NCBI GenBank assembly: GCA_964654355.1
Contig: CAZZIQ010000050.1
Coordinates: forward strand, 1-7,224
Length of the DNA: 7,224 bases
Source of the DNA: CAZZIQ01 sp964654355
GTDB lineage: Bacteria; Pseudomonadota; Gammaproteobacteria; GCF-002020875
Reading direction: 5' to 3'
Below are positions 5,528 through 7,224 of this stretch, one piece after another (the stretch's first letter is position 1; every line of letters starts with the position of its first letter). Made by a program: the position numbers and the translations under genes. The notes under the pieces are model-generated. The model worked only from the letters and a program-made list of their open reading frames with translations. It searched no databases and was not told the DNA's origin.

Positions 5528-6526
5528 ATGACCGTACGTTCTGCCACACACACCGCTGTAAAGACCCGCCATGACTGGACGCTGGCCGAATTGGAGACTT
5601 TGTTCGACGTGCCGTTTGGTGCCTTGGTGTTTCAGGCGGCCGGCGTGCACCGCGCGCATTTTCCGGCCGACGAGGTGCAGGTCAGTACCTTGCTGAGTAT
5701 CAAAACGGGCGGCTGCTCGGAAGACTGTAAGTACTGTTCGCAGAGCGCGCGCTACGACACGGGACTCGAGCGCGAACGTTTGCTCCCGGTGGATGAGGTG
5801 TTGGGTGCGGCGCGTGATGCGCAGGCGGCCGGCGCGACGCGTTTTTGCATGGGCGCGGCGTGGCGCAATCCGAAAGCGAAAGACATGCCGGCATTGCTTG
5901 ACATGGTGCGTGGGGTCAAGGCCATGGGCCTGGAAACCTGCATGACCTTGGGCATGCTGACGCCGGAGCAGGCCGGTGATCTTGGCGAGGCGGGTTTGGA
6001 TTACTACAACCACAACTTGGATACCTCGCCCGAGTTTTATGGTGAGGTGATTACGACGCGCACCTATGACGATCGACTCGACACCCTTGCGCATGTGCGC
6101 GATGCGGGCATGAAGGTGTGTTGTGGTGGCATTCTCGGGATGGGTGAGTCGCGGCGGGATCGTGCCTCATTCTTGCAGCAGCTGGCGAATCTGCCGAAAC
6201 ATCCGGAGAGTGTGCCGCTGAATCGCTTAGTGAATATTCCGGGCACGCCCTTGGAAGAGGCGCCAGAGCTTGATGCGTTGGAATTTGTGCGCACGATTGC
6301 AGTGGCGCGCATTGCGATGCCGGAATCCTTTGTGCGGTTATCGGCTGGGCGCGAAACCATGTCGGATGAATTGCAGGCCTTGTGTTTCTTGGCCGGCGCG
6401 AACTCGATCTTCTCCGGCGATCGCTTGTTGACCACGCCTAACGCGGGTGATTCGGTCGACGCGACGTTGTTTGCCAAGCTGGGTTTGCGTCCGAGCATTT
6501 CTGCCGAAGCGCAGCTGCCGGTCTAA
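5528..6526 (+). CDS. bioB: Biotin synthase BioB (radical SAM)
   Basis: Catalyses the last step of biotin synthesis, inserting sulfur into dethiobiotin by radical SAM chemistry in the cytoplasm. It has 332 residues from this start; E. coli BioB has 346 and a longer C-terminal tail. The SAM [4Fe-4S] motif is CSEDCKYC with C63, C67 and C70. The [2Fe-2S] ligands of E. coli (C97, C128, C188, R260) have exact counterparts ten residues on: C107 (TRFCMGAAW), C138 (ETCMTLG), C198 (MKVCCGG) and R270 (FVRLSAGRE). YYNHNLDTSPEFY (159-171) is the family signature. The ATG at 5528 is chosen because WTLAELETLF then aligns with the E. coli N-terminus and GGA (5518-5520) lies seven bases upstream. The in-frame ATG at 5474 would add 18 residues without known counterpart. 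It forms an operon with bioF. All catalytic residues are present, so it should be active. Confidence 0.97.
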   Translation: MTVRSATHTAVKTRHDWTLAELETLFDVPFGALVFQAAGVHRAHFPADEVQVSTLLSIKTGGCSEDCKYCSQSARYDTGLERERLLPVDEVLGAARDAQAAGATRFCMGAAWRNPKAKDMPALLDMVRGVKAMGLETCMTLGMLTPEQAGDLGEAGLDYYNHNLDTSPEFYGEVITTRTYDDRLDTLAHVRDAGMKVCCGGILGMGESRRDRASFLQQLANLPKHPESVPLNRLVNIPGTPLEEAPELDALEFVRTIAVARIAMPESFVRLSAGRETMSDELQALCFLAGANSIFSGDRLLTTPNAGDSVDATLFAKLGLRPSISAEAQLPV

Positions 6527-6532
6527 GTTTCG

Positions 6533-7224
6533 ATGGATGAATCGCTGCCGATCGGTGCGGCATCTACGTCTGCGCTCGATTATGCCTTGCAGCCTGCGCT
6601 TGCTACGCGGCGTGAGGCAGGCCTATGGCGTAGTCCGAAAACCATTGAGGCCTATCGCGGTAGTGACGTCTTGATCGATGGGCGCTGGATCACGGCATTT
6701 GCGAGTAATGATTACCTGGGCTTCGCGCAAGATCGCGACAGTGGTGCCGCGCTGTCTGCGGCGGCGTTGTCGTGGGGCAGTGGCAGCGCCGCCGCGCATT
6801 TGATTAGCGGGCATAGCAAGGCGCATCAGCAGCTCGAAGAAGAGCTTGCTGCCTTTCTTGGTTATCCGCGTGCCTTGCTGTTCTCGACCGGCTACATGGC
6901 CAACCTTGCGGTGCATACCGCGCTGCTCGGCAAAGATGATCGGGCGATTCAAGACCGACTGAATCATGCGTCATTGATCGATGCGGCACAGCTCAGTGGT
7001 GCGACCTTGCTGCGTTATCAGCACGCGGACCCACAATCCTTGGAGCGTCAATTGCAGCGTCCTGTTTCTGCAGCGGTGCGTACTCTGGTGAGCACGGATG
7101 GTGTGTTCAGTATGGATGGCGACATCGCGCCTTTGCCTGCGTTGGCGGATGAGTGTCGCTGTGGTGCAGCATGGCTGATGGTGGATGAGGCGCATGCTCT
7201 GGGTGTGATCGGGCCACAGGGTCG
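6533..7224 (+). CDS. bioF: 8-amino-7-oxononanoate synthase BioF (3' end outside window)
   Basis: A PLP enzyme of the alpha-oxoamine synthase family that condenses pimeloyl-ACP or pimeloyl-CoA with L-alanine to give 8-amino-7-oxononanoate, CO2 and the free carrier. The first 230 complete codons are present, about 60% of the usual 380-400. Visible motifs: SNDYLGF (58-64), GSGSAAAHLISGHS (82-95), LLFSTGYMAN (115-124), His135 in DRLNHASL (stacks on PLP in E. coli BioF), STDGVFSMDGD (187-197) and VDEAHALGVIG (217-227) with Asp218 and His221. The PLP-binding lysine lies beyond the window edge. The start ATG is six bases after the bioB stop and in the same frame, with only a weak TAAG upstream, so translation is probably coupled to bioB. 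The N-terminal 50 residues differ from E. coli BioF, as is common in the family. Partial only because of the window edge. Confidence 0.95.
   Translation, partial: MDESLPIGAASTSALDYALQPALATRREAGLWRSPKTIEAYRGSDVLIDGRWITAFASNDYLGFAQDRDSGAALSAAALSWGSGSAAAHLISGHSKAHQQLEEELAAFLGYPRALLFSTGYMANLAVHTALLGKDDRAIQDRLNHASLIDAAQLSGATLLRYQHADPQSLERQLQRPVSAAVRTLVSTDGVFSMDGDIAPLPALADECRCGAAWLMVDEAHALGVIGPQG

Noticed and set aside
5513..6094. A 193-codon open frame on the minus strand inside bioB
   Set aside because: bioB on the other strand is certain from its full set of catalytic residues. The antisense frame shows no motif, domain or ribosome binding site.

Overview
The window carries six protein genes and looks like chromosome of a gammaproteobacterium, most likely of the Xanthomonadales (Lysobacterales) type. 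That placement is an inference from three things: a UvrD and a BioB that align closely with the Escherichia coli proteins as I remember them, the arrangement comF <- -> bioB-bioF that I know from Xanthomonas-like genomes, and moderately high GC (177 of 300 bases, 59%, counted by hand over 5881-6180).

Left part (1-1182). A short bidirectional hairpin terminator (about 1-32) lies beyond the 3' end of a minus-strand gene for an HTH-Fic protein (75-1088). The Fic gene is clearly poorer in GC (139 of 300 bases, 46%, over 121-420), has a non-canonical Fic motif with Gln in place of the catalytic His, and is preceded by two imperfect palindromes that could be operators for its own HTH domain.

Middle part (1183-4699), all on the minus strand. 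A TakP/DctP-type TRAP solute-binding lipoprotein with a Tat signal (1183-2292) has no TRAP membrane genes beside it. An 80-bp REP-like palindromic element (2314-2393) fills the gap to uvrD (2404-4602), which encodes a complete DNA helicase II. A long imperfect inverted repeat (4624-4681) separates uvrD from comF.

Right part (4697-7224). comF (minus) is divergent from the biotin operon bioB-bioF (plus). BioB makes biotin from dethiobiotin and BioF makes 8-amino-7-oxononanoate, an earlier intermediate of the same pathway. bioF runs off the window and starts only six bases after the bioB stop.

Most of the window is ordinary core genome. The parts worth a second look are the variant Fic gene with its upstream palindromes, the orphan TRAP binding protein, and the two palindromic intergenic elements. 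I see no clearly new multi-gene system, and no RNA genes, insertion sequences or CRISPR arrays. No stretch above 300 bases lacks a gene.
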